From an uncultured Flavobacteriaceae bacterium (GTDB lineage: Bacteria > Bacteroidota > Bacteroidia > Flavobacteriales > Flavobacteriaceae), in NCBI GenBank assembly GCA_905479415.1, contig CAJQMK010000003.1:40797-104796 (forward strand): a stretch of DNA of 64,000 bases. Direction: 5' to 3'. The first letter of the stretch is position 1. Each line of letters opens with the position of its first letter. The notes beneath the pieces were generated by a model, which was not told where the DNA came from, made no database searches, and worked only from the letters and a program-made list of their open reading frames with translations. Position numbers and translations under genes: made by a program. Positions 10,243 through 20,568 of the stretch are shown here, one piece after another.

Positions 10243-11631
10243 TTAATTTACATTCATGTTTTTAAAGACATTAAGCTGTGGAATAGTTGGAAAAATGTCT
10301 TTGAAGTAATCATAAATCGCAGGATTGTGAAAATAAGCTTCTTTTAAATTGAAATTAGCTTTAATTATCTGATTAGAATTATTAAGAATTACATAACTAA
10401 TATATTTTTTTTCACTTAATAATGAATTTGGAAGAGCATCAATTTTTATCAAAAATTGATTAGACAAAGATTCGTTTAAAGGGATTTGAATTAATGTTTT
10501 AGTTAAAAATATTAAAGTACTTAGGCTCAAATTACCCAAAGACAAAATCTCTTTAAATGAAATTTCAACTTCTTCATTGTTATTTAAATCTAGATTTATT
10601 TTGCAGTATAATTCCCAATACTTTATGTTTTCTGAATCAATTTCAATTGCTTTAATCAAGTGATTTTTAGCTTCTAAATAATCTTTTTGTTTATAATAAC
10701 TTGTGGCCAACGACATCCAAGCACTATCATGAATAGGGTCTTCTTCAACAGTTTTGTTATAGTATGAAATTGCTAATTCAATATTGCCTAATTTATTATG
10801 ACAACATGCTATTCGATACAAAGCAAAAGGATTTGGTTCATCAATTTTAGTAACAATTTCGTATTGCTCTATAGCTTGATTTATTTTATTAAGTTTTTCA
10901 AGAACTTTACCCATCTCTAAATAAGCTCCTACAAAAGAATCATCTGAAATTATAGCAAAATCAAACGCAGTTAAGGCTTCTTTAAAAAGCTCTTTTTTTA
11001 AATATTGTTTACCAAGTTGATGCCATGCGACTTCACAATATGGATTTTCTTCCAAAAAATCATTTAAATAATTGATGGTGTTATCAGTATTCCCTAGGGC
11101 ATCAAAACAATAAAGTAAATTATTTAAAACAGCATAATCTAATTGATGATTTTTAATATATTCTTTAAATTTTTCTTTTGCATTTTCAAAATTATCAATA
11201 AAAAGATATTCCTTTCCAATCATTACCAATGCATCGCTATAAAACTCACAATCTTTACTAATTTTTTTTAGAAGATTTATTGATTTCGAATGTTTTTTTC
11301 TTTTTGAAAGAATTCTAGATTTTTGAATTATTATTTCAGAATTATTTCTATCTATTTCATATAGAGAATCAATTATTTTTTCTGCTTCTTCAATGTTATT
11401 TTCAAATATTAAAGCTTCAACTTTTAAAAGTAAAATTGATGTATTTTTTGGATATTGTTCGATTGCCATTTTTATAGCCTTATTAGCCATTGAGCTATTG
11501 CCAGATTCTAGATAATAAATTATAATTGATTCAAATTCTTCAGAATCAAAAAATAAAAATTTATTACTATTAATCATTGATTCAAATTTTATAATTGAAT
11601 CAGAAAAAAAATCATGAAAATTGTCATTCAT
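10243..11631 (-). CDS. tetratricopeptide repeat protein
   Basis: Successive TPR units (e.g. AWHQLGKQYLKKELFKEALTAFDFAI, ALYRIACCHNKLGNIELAISYYNKTVEEDP). Confidence 0.85.
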   Translation of the reverse strand: MNDNFHDFFSDSIIKFESMINSNKFLFFDSEEFESIIIYYLESGNSSMANKAIKMAIEQYPKNTSILLLKVEALIFENNIEEAEKIIDSLYEIDRNNSEIIIQKSRILSKRKKHSKSINLLKKISKDCEFYSDALVMIGKEYLFIDNFENAKEKFKEYIKNHQLDYAVLNNLLYCFDALGNTDNTINYLNDFLEENPYCEVAWHQLGKQYLKKELFKEALTAFDFAIISDDSFVGAYLEMGKVLEKLNKINQAIEQYEIVTKIDEPNPFALYRIACCHNKLGNIELAISYYNKTVEEDPIHDSAWMSLATSYYKQKDYLEAKNHLIKAIEIDSENIKYWELYCKINLDLNNNEEVEISFKEILSLGNLSLSTLIFLTKTLIQIPLNESLSNQFLIKIDALPNSLLSEKKYISYVILNNSNQIIKANFNLKEAYFHNPAIYDYFKDIFPTIPQLNVFKNMNVN

Positions 11632-11695
11632 CTAAATGTAAAGATATTATCAGATTCATTTTGTTTAAAAAAAAAAAAAAATTCTTTTTAACAAA

Positions 11696-12886
11696 TTAAT
11701 GAACAGATTTTTTTAATTCGTCAAGTACTTCTAAAATAATTTCACAACCTTTTTTTATGTCAATATTACTTATTGTTAAGGGAGGTGTAATTCTGACAGC
11801 TTTAGGCTCAAATAGTAAATAAAATAGAATTAACCCCTTTTCTAAGCTTTTGGAAACTAGTTTATAAGATGAATTGTTTCCTTTCAAAATTATTGCTAGC
11901 ATCAACCCTTTTCCTCTGACTTCTTCAATAAGTTCATGTTTTAAATATTTCCTAAATAATTTTTCCTTTTGATTTACTGAATCTATTATGCCAGAATTTA
12001 AAGTTTCTTTAAGATTTGCATAAGCAGCAGCAGCTATTACAGGATGACCTCCAAAAGTAGTAATATGTCCTAATATTGGATTTTCTTTGAATAGACTCAT
12101 ATTTTCATAACTTGATGATAAAGCTCCAATTGGAAACCCTCCACCTAAACCCTTTCCATAAACTAAAATATCAGGAATTATTCCATAATGTTCATAAGCA
12201 AATAACTTTCCTGTTCTTCCAATTCCTGGTTGTATTTCATCAAGTATTAAAAGAGCTCCTACTTTTTCACACTGATTTTTTATTTTTTTTAAATAGTTTT
12301 TTGATGGTATTATAAAACCAGCACCACCTTGAATTGTTTCAAGAATTACTGCTGATGTTTTATTATTAATGAGTAAAATATCATTTTCATTGTTAAACTC
12401 AATGAAATTAATATCTGGAAGAAGAGGTCTATATGCTCTTTTTCTTTCTTCAAAACCCATTATACTCATTGCTCCTTGAGTGTTTCCGTGGTAGCTGTTT
12501 TTTGCAGCAATAAATTCACTTCTTGCTGTTACTCTCTTAGCTAATTTCATGGCAGCTTCCATTGCTTCAGTACCTGAATTTGTTAAGTAAGTATTTGATA
12601 AAGAATTTGGCAGGTTATTGGAAATTAATTCACATAATTTCACTGTCGGTTCTTGAATAAACTCACCATAAACCATTACATGCCAATATTTTTCAATTTG
12701 ATCTATAACCGCTTCTTTTATTTTATTATTCTTATGACCTAAGTTAGATGCTGAAACGCCTGCAACAAAATCTAAATATTTTTTATTATTCGTGTCGTAA
12801 ATATAGGATCCCTCTGCTTTTAAAACTTTCAGGCCAATAGGATTATTAGTTGTTTGTGCTTGGTATTTTAAAAATTTATCTTTCAA
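11696..12886 (-). CDS. class-III PLP aminotransferase (aspartate/acetylornithine-type)
   Basis: GSYIYDTNNKKYLDFVAGVSASNLGH, SGTEAMEAAMKLAKR, DEIQPGIGRTGK, YGKGLGGGFPIGA. Confidence 0.9.
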   Translation of the reverse strand: MKDKFLKYQAQTTNNPIGLKVLKAEGSYIYDTNNKKYLDFVAGVSASNLGHKNNKIKEAVIDQIEKYWHVMVYGEFIQEPTVKLCELISNNLPNSLSNTYLTNSGTEAMEAAMKLAKRVTARSEFIAAKNSYHGNTQGAMSIMGFEERKRAYRPLLPDINFIEFNNENDILLINNKTSAVILETIQGGAGFIIPSKNYLKKIKNQCEKVGALLILDEIQPGIGRTGKLFAYEHYGIIPDILVYGKGLGGGFPIGALSSSYENMSLFKENPILGHITTFGGHPVIAAAAYANLKETLNSGIIDSVNQKEKLFRKYLKHELIEEVRGKGLMLAIILKGNNSSYKLVSKSLEKGLILFYLLFEPKAVRITPPLTISNIDIKKGCEIILEVLDELKKSVH

Positions 12887-12887
12887 A

Positions 12888-14462
12888 TTAGTTATTAATT
12901 AGATTTTTTTTATTCAAAATCTTTTCATCTATTCTCCAATTAAAACCGTTTAAAATTTTTTCATTTATTTCAAGTTCTTTTTCAGGGTATACTTTCCCTT
13001 CAGGGTTAGTATAAAAGATTATTTCATCAATTTTATTATTAGTAATGGTCATTAAAATTGAACTGCAAATCGCTTTATCAATTCCTATTAATTCTTTAGT
13101 CTCTTCATCATATAAAAAATAAATCATTTCAGTATTTCTGTCTAATCTTATTTTTTCTAATTCATTATCTCTAAAATTTCCAAACAAATCAATTCCTTTC
13201 ATTTGATTATAATTGTCAATCCCAAAACTGTCTTTTTCAACAACAAAAGCATTGTTTAAAATTTTTAATGAATCAAGTTTATTAGTTATGGTATTTCTAA
13301 TTATGTGTATTTCATCCCCAGACATTTGACTTTCTCCGTTCCAAATCACAGGATTTTTTTTTGAAATTTCTTTACTAGTTAATATTTGTTGTTCTCTTTT
13401 CGAGAGTTTATTTCGCAACAGTTTAATTAATCCATTTTTTTGATTCATTATGAACTTGTCAGATTTGCCACTCATATTATTTTTAAAAAATTTTACATCA
13501 TATCTGCCTTTAATAATTCTATTTTCATCTGGACCAACAGCGAACAGTGTGTCAGCTTTAATAAATAAGGAATCTTTTTCTAAAAGTTTTATTGCATATG
13601 AATTTTTTGTAATCATAGATGAATCTAATTTTTTAAAAATTTCTGCAAAATCTCCTTTAATAATAGTCTTATTTATTGTGTCTATTATTGTTACGTTATT
13701 TTTTCCAGATGCATATTTTTTTAAATCATCAAATATTAAACTGTCACCTTTTATTGTTCTATTTCCGTACTCTATTTTTGCTTTTGTATTAAAGTATCCA
13801 TTTTTACTGTTTGTGTTGTAAAATCCATTTTCGCTAAAAATTCTATAATCTTGCCCTGTGATTACAGTTGGTCCATAAAAAAATACTTTTTCAGTATCAC
13901 TGTAATAATCTAGTTTAATTGATTTTATATCGCTATCGTTATTATAAACGTTAACTCTTTTATTAAATTCATATTTGGAGTTTGTTAAAAAATATTTTCC
14001 CTCCGTGCTTTTTATTGTATTAGTTGAATCTTTTATTATTCCTCCATTTTCAAAATATATCTCTTTTAAATCTCTGTCATGAAATAATATCTGAGTCTTT
14101 AATGTCGTATTATTATTTTTAAAAATTACATTTGTTTTAGCAATAATTTTTCTGCTGTTTCCATCATATTCTAAATTTTCGCTGTAAAGCTCGATACTAT
14201 CACCCTGTTTAACTACAACATCACCTCTTGCCTTAAATGAATTGTTTTTTTTATAGAAAAGTGCATAATCAGACCATATATCCATTCCATCATGTAAAAG
14301 ATGAACTCTTACACTACTGTTTTTTTTTAAAATATTTGCTCCAGGAAGATCTAGTTCGTTTTTATCAAATGAGCCTGCTTCTATTATTTGAATAATCTTT
14401 TTTTCTTGAGATAAAAGAACATTAAATAGTAATATTAAAATTATTGATAATTTAAGTTTCAA
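12888..14462 (-). CDS. OstA-like/LptA-type organic solvent tolerance family protein
   Basis: N-terminal signal peptide; repeated beta-jellyroll LPS-transport-like units (ARGDVVVKQGDSIELYSENLEYDGNSRKIIAKTNV). Confidence 0.75.
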   Translation of the reverse strand: MKLKLSIILILLFNVLLSQEKKIIQIIEAGSFDKNELDLPGANILKKNSSVRVHLLHDGMDIWSDYALFYKKNNSFKARGDVVVKQGDSIELYSENLEYDGNSRKIIAKTNVIFKNNNTTLKTQILFHDRDLKEIYFENGGIIKDSTNTIKSTEGKYFLTNSKYEFNKRVNVYNNDSDIKSIKLDYYSDTEKVFFYGPTVITGQDYRIFSENGFYNTNSKNGYFNTKAKIEYGNRTIKGDSLIFDDLKKYASGKNNVTIIDTINKTIIKGDFAEIFKKLDSSMITKNSYAIKLLEKDSLFIKADTLFAVGPDENRIIKGRYDVKFFKNNMSGKSDKFIMNQKNGLIKLLRNKLSKREQQILTSKEISKKNPVIWNGESQMSGDEIHIIRNTITNKLDSLKILNNAFVVEKDSFGIDNYNQMKGIDLFGNFRDNELEKIRLDRNTEMIYFLYDEETKELIGIDKAICSSILMTITNNKIDEIIFYTNPEGKVYPEKELEINEKILNGFNWRIDEKILNKKNLINN

Positions 14463-14468
14463 ATTTTT

Positions 14469-15740
14469 TTAACGAATTATTGTTTGAGTTCTATCAGGAC
14501 CCACTGAAATAATTGCAATAGGAACTTGTAATTCATTTTCTATGTAGGAAACATAATCCATAAATGTTTTAGGAAATGAACTCTCTTTTTTTATTTTACT
14601 TATATCCTCATCCCATCCTTTGAATTCTGTATAGATTGGTTTTATTTTTTTTGAATCAACAGAAAATGGAAAATGATTAATTTTCTCTCCGTTATAGTCA
14701 TAGGAAGTGCAAATTTTAATGTTTTTAAATCCGGACAATACGTCTCCTTTCATCATCATTAATTTTGTTACTCCATTAACTTTAACGGCATATTTCAATG
14801 CTACTAAATCTAACCATCCACATCTTCTAGGTCTTCCAGTTGTAGCACCAAATTCATTACCAACTTTACTCATTCTTTTAGCGTTATCGTCAAAAAGTTC
14901 AGTTGGAAAAGGACCACTTCCAACTCTTGTTGTATATGCCTTGAAAATACCAAAAACATCTTTTATTTTGTTAGGCGGAACTCCTAATCCTGTACATGCT
15001 CCAGCTGCAGTTGTGTTTGAGGATGTAACAAATGGATAAGTTCCAAAATCAATATCAAGAAGCGAACCTTGAGCACCTTCGGCTAATATATTTTTATTAT
15101 TATCTAATTCATTAAAAATATAGTTTTCACTATCAATAAAAGGAATTGATTTTATATTTTCAATAGCACTAAAAAAATCTTCTTCAAGCTCAGCTAGATT
15201 ATATTGTAAATCAACATTGTAGCTTTTAATCATGGTCTCATGTTTATTAGCTAATTTTCTGTATTTTTTAAGAAATTCTGGAAGCTCAATATCTCCAATT
15301 CTAATACCATTTCTTCCAGTTTTGTCCATATAAGTTGGTCCAATTCCTTTGAGCGTTGAACCAATTTTGGATTTTCCCTTTGAAAGTTCAGATGCTGCAT
15401 CAAGAAGTCTATGCGTGGGCAAAATTAAATGTGCTTTTCTTGAAATGCATAAATTTTTTGAAAAGTTAATATTAAAAGGCTTTAATTTTTCAATTTCTTT
15501 TTCAAAAATCACAGGATCGATAACCACACCATTACCAATTAAATTCATTGATTCTTCATGGAATATTCCAGACGGAATAGTGTGTAAAACATGTTTGATT
15601 CCATCAAATTCGAGTGTATGTCCTGCATTTGGTCCTCCTTGAAATCGTGCTATAATATCATAATTCTTTGTCAGTACATCAACTATTTTCCCTTTGCCTT
15701 CGTCTCCCCACTGTAAGCCTAGTAATAAATCAACTTTCAT
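14469..15740 (-). CDS. purA: adenylosuccinate synthase
   Basis: LLGLQWGDEGKGKIVD, QGGPNAGHT, STLKGIGPTYMDK, EGAQGSLLDIDFGTYPFVTSSNT, TGRPRRCGWLD. Confidence 0.97.
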   Translation of the reverse strand: MKVDLLLGLQWGDEGKGKIVDVLTKNYDIIARFQGGPNAGHTLEFDGIKHVLHTIPSGIFHEESMNLIGNGVVIDPVIFEKEIEKLKPFNINFSKNLCISRKAHLILPTHRLLDAASELSKGKSKIGSTLKGIGPTYMDKTGRNGIRIGDIELPEFLKKYRKLANKHETMIKSYNVDLQYNLAELEEDFFSAIENIKSIPFIDSENYIFNELDNNKNILAEGAQGSLLDIDFGTYPFVTSSNTTAAGACTGLGVPPNKIKDVFGIFKAYTTRVGSGPFPTELFDDNAKRMSKVGNEFGATTGRPRRCGWLDLVALKYAVKVNGVTKLMMMKGDVLSGFKNIKICTSYDYNGEKINHFPFSVDSKKIKPIYTEFKGWDEDISKIKKESSFPKTFMDYVSYIENELQVPIAIISVGPDRTQTIIR

Positions 15741-15742
15741 AT

Positions 15743-16183
15743 TTAATTTTTAATTTTTTTTCCATAAAAATACAAGGAGTGATTATTAATCTCAACTCCA
15801 AATATTTCTTCGATATTTTTTTTAATACTTTGAATTCTAGGGTCACAAAACTCAATAACTTCTCCTGTGTCCGTCAAAATTATATGATCATGTTGATGAT
15901 CAAAATAAGATTTTTCATATTGAGCTTGATTTGAACTAAATTGATGTTTTCTTACAAGCTTACATTCTAAAAGAAGTTCAATGGTATTATATAATGTAGC
16001 TCTGCTAACTCTGTAATTTTTATTTTTCATCATCACATAAAGAGACTCTATGTCAAAGTGTTCTGAGGAATTGTAAATTTCACTAAGAATTGCGAAACGT
16101 TCAGGTGTTTTTCTATGACTTTTTAAATCTAAAAATTTAGTAAAAACTTCTTTTACTATTTTCTGATTCTTTTCATTATTCAT
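15743..16183 (-). CDS. Fur family transcriptional regulator
   Basis: [45 protein letters not shown]. Confidence 0.85.
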   Translation of the reverse strand: MNNEKNQKIVKEVFTKFLDLKSHRKTPERFAILSEIYNSSEHFDIESLYVMMKNKNYRVSRATLYNTIELLLECKLVRKHQFSSNQAQYEKSYFDHQHDHIILTDTGEVIEFCDPRIQSIKKNIEEIFGVEINNHSLYFYGKKIKN

Positions 16184-16215
16184 AAAGTAAAATTAGGTTA
16201 AAAATTGATAATTCA

Positions 16216-18417
16216 CTATTCTCTAATGACCTTTTCAATGCCATTTATTTTTTTTAATCTTTTTATTAAATCATTTAAAATATTTTTTGTTCTAACTTTT
16301 AAAGTAATTTTTCCCCTAAAAATATTATCAACGGTGTCAAAACTCATTTTTTTAATATTAATATTTAATGTGTTTGATATGAGTTTAGTTATTTCATTTA
16401 CAATTCCTAGATTATCAATTCCAGAAATTCTAATTGTTGAACTGTATTCTAATAATGATGAATCAATCCACTTAGATTTTAAAATTCTATATGCAAATTT
16501 TGATTGAAGACCAACAGCGTTTGAACATGTTTTTTTATGTATTTTTATTCCGTCGTTTATAGTTACAAACCCAAATATATCATCCCCTGGAATTGCATTA
16601 CAACATTTTGCTAAATTATATTCAAGTTTATCTTCTTCATTTCCAAAAACAACTAAATCAAAATTATTAGTAATTTCTTTTGCAGCTTGATTAAATTTGC
16701 TTGGTTTTCTTCCTATCTTTTTTCTAAAAAAATTTATTATTCTATTGTTGTTATTAGCGAATTTTTTTAACTCATTATTTTCTACTTTCCCAATTCCTAC
16801 TCTATAAAATAAATCTAAACTGGTTTTTAATTTTAAGAAGTTTCCTAAATCATTTACAGTTTTTTCATCAAATTTTATTTTTAATTGTTTTAGCTTTCTT
16901 CTTAATATTTCTTTTCCGTCTTCAGCTAATAACTTTTTTTCTTCTTTTAATGCTGTTCTGATTTTAGCTTTTGCTCTGGATGTTTTTACGTAATCCAACC
17001 AGTTTGAAGAAGGTTTGGTGTTTTCTGATTTAATTATTTCAATTTGATCACCACTAATTAATACATGGCTTAGTGGAACCATTTTACCATTTACTTTTAC
17101 TCCTCTTGTTTTTAATCCTAACCCTGTATGAACGCTAAAAGCAAAATCTAAAGCTGTTGAACCTTTAGCTAACGATTTTAGTTCTCCCGCTGGTGTGAAA
17201 ACAAATATTTCTGTCGAATATAAATTAAGCTTAAAATCTTCAACAAAATCTATTGCATCAGTGTCAGTGTTTTCTAATACTTCTTGTAATCTATTAAGCC
17301 ATTCTTCTAAACCAGTTTCAGATTTATTTCCTCCTTTGTACATGTAATGTGCAGCAAAACCTTTTTCAGCTATTTCGTGCATTCTTTCAGATCTTATTTG
17401 TACCTCAACCCATTTTGATCTTGGCCCTACTACAGTAATATGTAGTGCCTCATACCCATTCGACCTTGGAGAAGTAATCCAATCTCTCAATCTTAAAGGG
17501 TTAGGAGTATAATGATCAGTTATAATTGAATATATTTTCCACGCTATAAACTTTTCGTTTTCTCTGTCCGAGTTATAAATAATTCTAATTGCGAACTTGT
17601 CATAAATTTCTTCAAAAGAAATATTTTTATTTATAATTTTATTTCTAATTGAATGTATTGATTTAGGCCTTCCATTTATTTTAAATCTTAAGTTTTCAGG
17701 TTTTAATTTTTCCGAAATTCTTCTTGAAAAATTTTTGATGTATTTGTCTTGGTCAACTTTTGTTTCTTCAATTTTATTTTTTATCTCATTGAATATCTCT
17801 GGTTCTGTATATTTTAAGCCTAAATCTTCAAGTTCTGACTTAACATCGTAAAGACCAATTCTATGTGCTATTGGTGCATAAATGTAAAGAGTTTCAGAAG
17901 AAATTTTTATTTGTTTTTCTGCTGGCATTGAATCTAAGGTTTGCATATTATGTAACCTGTCAGCTATTTTAATCAATATAACTCTTACGTCATCATTTAA
18001 TGTAAGTAGCATTTTTCTAAAATTTTCAGCTTGTAAAGAGACGTTTTCTTCTTTAGATAATTTTGAAATTTTAGTTAAACCAACAACAATTTTGCTAATT
18101 TTTTTTCCAAAAATCTTAGTTATTTTATTTGCGCTATAATCAGTATCCTCAATTACATCGTGTAATAAGGCTGCGGCTATACATGTTGCATCTAATCCGA
18201 TTTTTGATGCAACTATTTTAGCAACTGAAATAGGGTGAAAAACATAAGGTTCACCAGATTTTCGTCTTTGGTTTTTATGAGCATCAACTGATGTGTCAAA
18301 AGCTAACCTAATAAGTTTTCTATCATCTTTTGATAACGATTGATAACTAATTTTAAGAAGCTCTTTATATTCTTTAGCTATTTGATTATTCTCTTTAATT
18401 GAATCGACTACCATCAT
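16216..18417 (-). CDS. bifunctional (p)ppGpp synthetase/hydrolase, RelA/SpoT family
   Basis: HD motif AALLHDVIEDTDYS; synthetase domain; TGS domain (VFTPAGELKSLAKGSTALDFAF); ACT-like C-terminus. Confidence 0.95.
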   Translation of the reverse strand: MMVVDSIKENNQIAKEYKELLKISYQSLSKDDRKLIRLAFDTSVDAHKNQRRKSGEPYVFHPISVAKIVASKIGLDATCIAAALLHDVIEDTDYSANKITKIFGKKISKIVVGLTKISKLSKEENVSLQAENFRKMLLTLNDDVRVILIKIADRLHNMQTLDSMPAEKQIKISSETLYIYAPIAHRIGLYDVKSELEDLGLKYTEPEIFNEIKNKIEETKVDQDKYIKNFSRRISEKLKPENLRFKINGRPKSIHSIRNKIINKNISFEEIYDKFAIRIIYNSDRENEKFIAWKIYSIITDHYTPNPLRLRDWITSPRSNGYEALHITVVGPRSKWVEVQIRSERMHEIAEKGFAAHYMYKGGNKSETGLEEWLNRLQEVLENTDTDAIDFVEDFKLNLYSTEIFVFTPAGELKSLAKGSTALDFAFSVHTGLGLKTRGVKVNGKMVPLSHVLISGDQIEIIKSENTKPSSNWLDYVKTSRAKAKIRTALKEEKKLLAEDGKEILRRKLKQLKIKFDEKTVNDLGNFLKLKTSLDLFYRVGIGKVENNELKKFANNNNRIINFFRKKIGRKPSKFNQAAKEITNNFDLVVFGNEEDKLEYNLAKCCNAIPGDDIFGFVTINDGIKIHKKTCSNAVGLQSKFAYRILKSKWIDSSLLEYSSTIRISGIDNLGIVNEITKLISNTLNINIKKMSFDTVDNIFRGKITLKVRTKNILNDLIKRLKKINGIEKVIRE

Positions 18418-18444
18418 TATTAAATTTAACTAAAAAAAAAATAA

Positions 18445-19680
18445 CTATTGTAATTGATTTATTCTTTCTAACAGAGTAGGATGAGAGTAATGCCACCAAA
18501 CGTATTTTGGATGCGGTGTTAAATTGCTTAAACTGTCTTTAGTTAATACTTTTAGGGCTTGAATTAAATACTTTCCATCAAAAGATTTATCAGCATATTC
18601 ATCTGCTTCATATTCAAATTTTCTAGAAAATAAATTAAATATTATTGATGATATTTCAGAGACGGGCGTGTAAAGTATTGAAAATGTAACTAAAGCTATG
18701 TGAAAACTATGATTTTCAATATTAAGTGCTTCTGAAAAAATTGGCATATATATTAATAATGAAAGAATGTAAAGCATAATGCCTGTTTGAATTATAGAAA
18801 ACAATAAATTAAAAATAATATGATTTTTTTTATAATGACCAATCTCATGAGCTATAACCGCCACAATTTGTTCTTTGTTTAATTTATTTATTAAAGTATC
18901 AAATAATGTAACTCTTTTTTGTTTTCCAAATCCTGAAAAATAAGCATTTGCTTTGGTTGATCTTTTTGAGCCATCAATTACAAAAATATTGCTTAAGTTA
19001 AATCCAACCTTTTTTGAATACTTTTCTATTTCACTTTTTAATTCTCCATCTTCAAGTTTTGTTTGTTTATTAAAAAGCGGAACAATCACCTGCGTATAAA
19101 GACCATTTATTAGTACAGTTAGAACGGATATAAATATCCAAGCTACTATCCAAAATTTTTGTCCAATAGATTCAAATTGAAAAATTATAAAACTTATTAT
19201 TCCACCTCCAAATAAAATTGTCAATAACCAAGATTTTAGTTTATCATTAATAAATGTTTTAATGGAAGTTTTGTTAAAACCAAATTTTTCCTCAATAATA
19301 AAAGTATTATATAGTGAAAAGGGAATTCTTAGAATATCGTTTCCAAAATAAATAATCGCAAAAAAACTTAAACTTATTACAAGTTCAGATTCGAAAAGTG
19401 ATCTGCTGTAATTATCTACAATTAAAAATCCGTCTAAGTAAAAAAATAACATTAAAATTAGAAAACTATATATATTAAAAATTCTACTGAACCTATATTG
19501 AATTTTTTTATATTCCTGAGATTTTAAGTACTTTTTTTCATCATAAATATCACTTAATATTACTGGTATTTCTTTATTAAAAAATGTGGAATTCAGATAA
19601 TCTAAAATCGAATCCTTCAAAAAATTAAGTACTATAATTGTAATGAGAATGTTGAATAATGTTTCTGGGTTAATTATCAT
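18445..19680 (-). CDS. M48 family metallopeptidase (Ste24/CAAX prenyl protease type)
   Basis: Multi-TM with HEIGHYKKNH zinc motif and FEYEADEYA. Confidence 0.9.
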   Translation of the reverse strand: MIINPETLFNILITIIVLNFLKDSILDYLNSTFFNKEIPVILSDIYDEKKYLKSQEYKKIQYRFSRIFNIYSFLILMLFFYLDGFLIVDNYSRSLFESELVISLSFFAIIYFGNDILRIPFSLYNTFIIEEKFGFNKTSIKTFINDKLKSWLLTILFGGGIISFIIFQFESIGQKFWIVAWIFISVLTVLINGLYTQVIVPLFNKQTKLEDGELKSEIEKYSKKVGFNLSNIFVIDGSKRSTKANAYFSGFGKQKRVTLFDTLINKLNKEQIVAVIAHEIGHYKKNHIIFNLLFSIIQTGIMLYILSLLIYMPIFSEALNIENHSFHIALVTFSILYTPVSEISSIIFNLFSRKFEYEADEYADKSFDGKYLIQALKVLTKDSLSNLTPHPKYVWWHYSHPTLLERINQLQ

Positions 19681-20467
19681 TTCTTTGTTTTAATCCTTCA
19701 AATATAACTATTGCAGCACTTACGGATAAATTCAATGAGTCCATTTTACCTTTCATTGGAATACTAATTAATTCATCTGATTTTGATAACCAAGGCTTTG
19801 ATAATGATGATGATTCAGTTCCAACTACAATAGCACAAGCTTCTTTATAATCAACGTTTAAATAGTTGCGACTTTTTTTAACAAAAGTTGAATATATTTT
19901 TACATTATTATTTTTTAAATAGTTTATAATTTCATCTGTTGAAGCAGTAGCTATTTGCATTGTAAAGATGCTTCCCAAACTTGCCCTAATTGTATTCGGA
20001 TTATACAGCTCTGTTTTTGGATTAGCAATTATTAATCCATCTAATCCAGCTGCATCAGCTGTTCTTAAAAGAGCTCCAATATTTCCAGGTTTCTCTGGAG
20101 ATTCTGCTATTAAAATATATGGTGTTTTTGATAGTGTAAAATTCTTTAATGAATTCTCTTTAGATTTAACTAACGCTAATAACCCTTCTCCTTTTTTTTT
20201 ATAAATTAATTCTTGGTAAAGATTAAGAGAGAAATCGTGAATTATAATATTTTTTAAATTTTTATTGATGTAAGTCATGTTTTGCTCTGAAATTAATTCA
20301 GAACAAATAATTATTTCAATAAATTCAAAATCAAAATCTTTACAAAGATTAATATCTTTTATGCTTTCGACTATAAATGAATTGCTGGCTTTTCTTTTAT
20401 TGTTTTTAAACAAAAGTTTAAAAATGTTTTTGAAAACCGGATTACTCTTACTCGATATATATATCAA
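19670..20467 (-). CDS. TrmH/SpoU family RNA methyltransferase
   Basis: ESPEKPGNIGALLRTADAAGLDGLII, IVVGTESSSL, IPMKGKMDSLNLSVSAAIVIFE. Confidence 0.9.
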   Translation of the reverse strand: MIYISSKSNPVFKNIFKLLFKNNKRKASNSFIVESIKDINLCKDFDFEFIEIIICSELISEQNMTYINKNLKNIIIHDFSLNLYQELIYKKKGEGLLALVKSKENSLKNFTLSKTPYILIAESPEKPGNIGALLRTADAAGLDGLIIANPKTELYNPNTIRASLGSIFTMQIATASTDEIINYLKNNNVKIYSTFVKKSRNYLNVDYKEACAIVVGTESSSLSKPWLSKSDELISIPMKGKMDSLNLSVSAAIVIFEGLKQRNDN

Positions 20468-20568
20468 AATATATTTTAAATTTATTATTTAAAATTAATA
20501 CAATAATTTATATCTTTTATTGTTTAGGTTTGCAATATTGTAATAAATATTAACATAAATTAATTTAT

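Noticed and set aside
13450-13821. 123-aa + strand ORF
   Set aside because: Antisense to the OstA-like gene; hydrophobic composition typical of antisense reading of AT-rich coding sequence
14707-15642. Forward ORFs of 110 and 97 aa
   Set aside because: Antisense to the highly conserved purA
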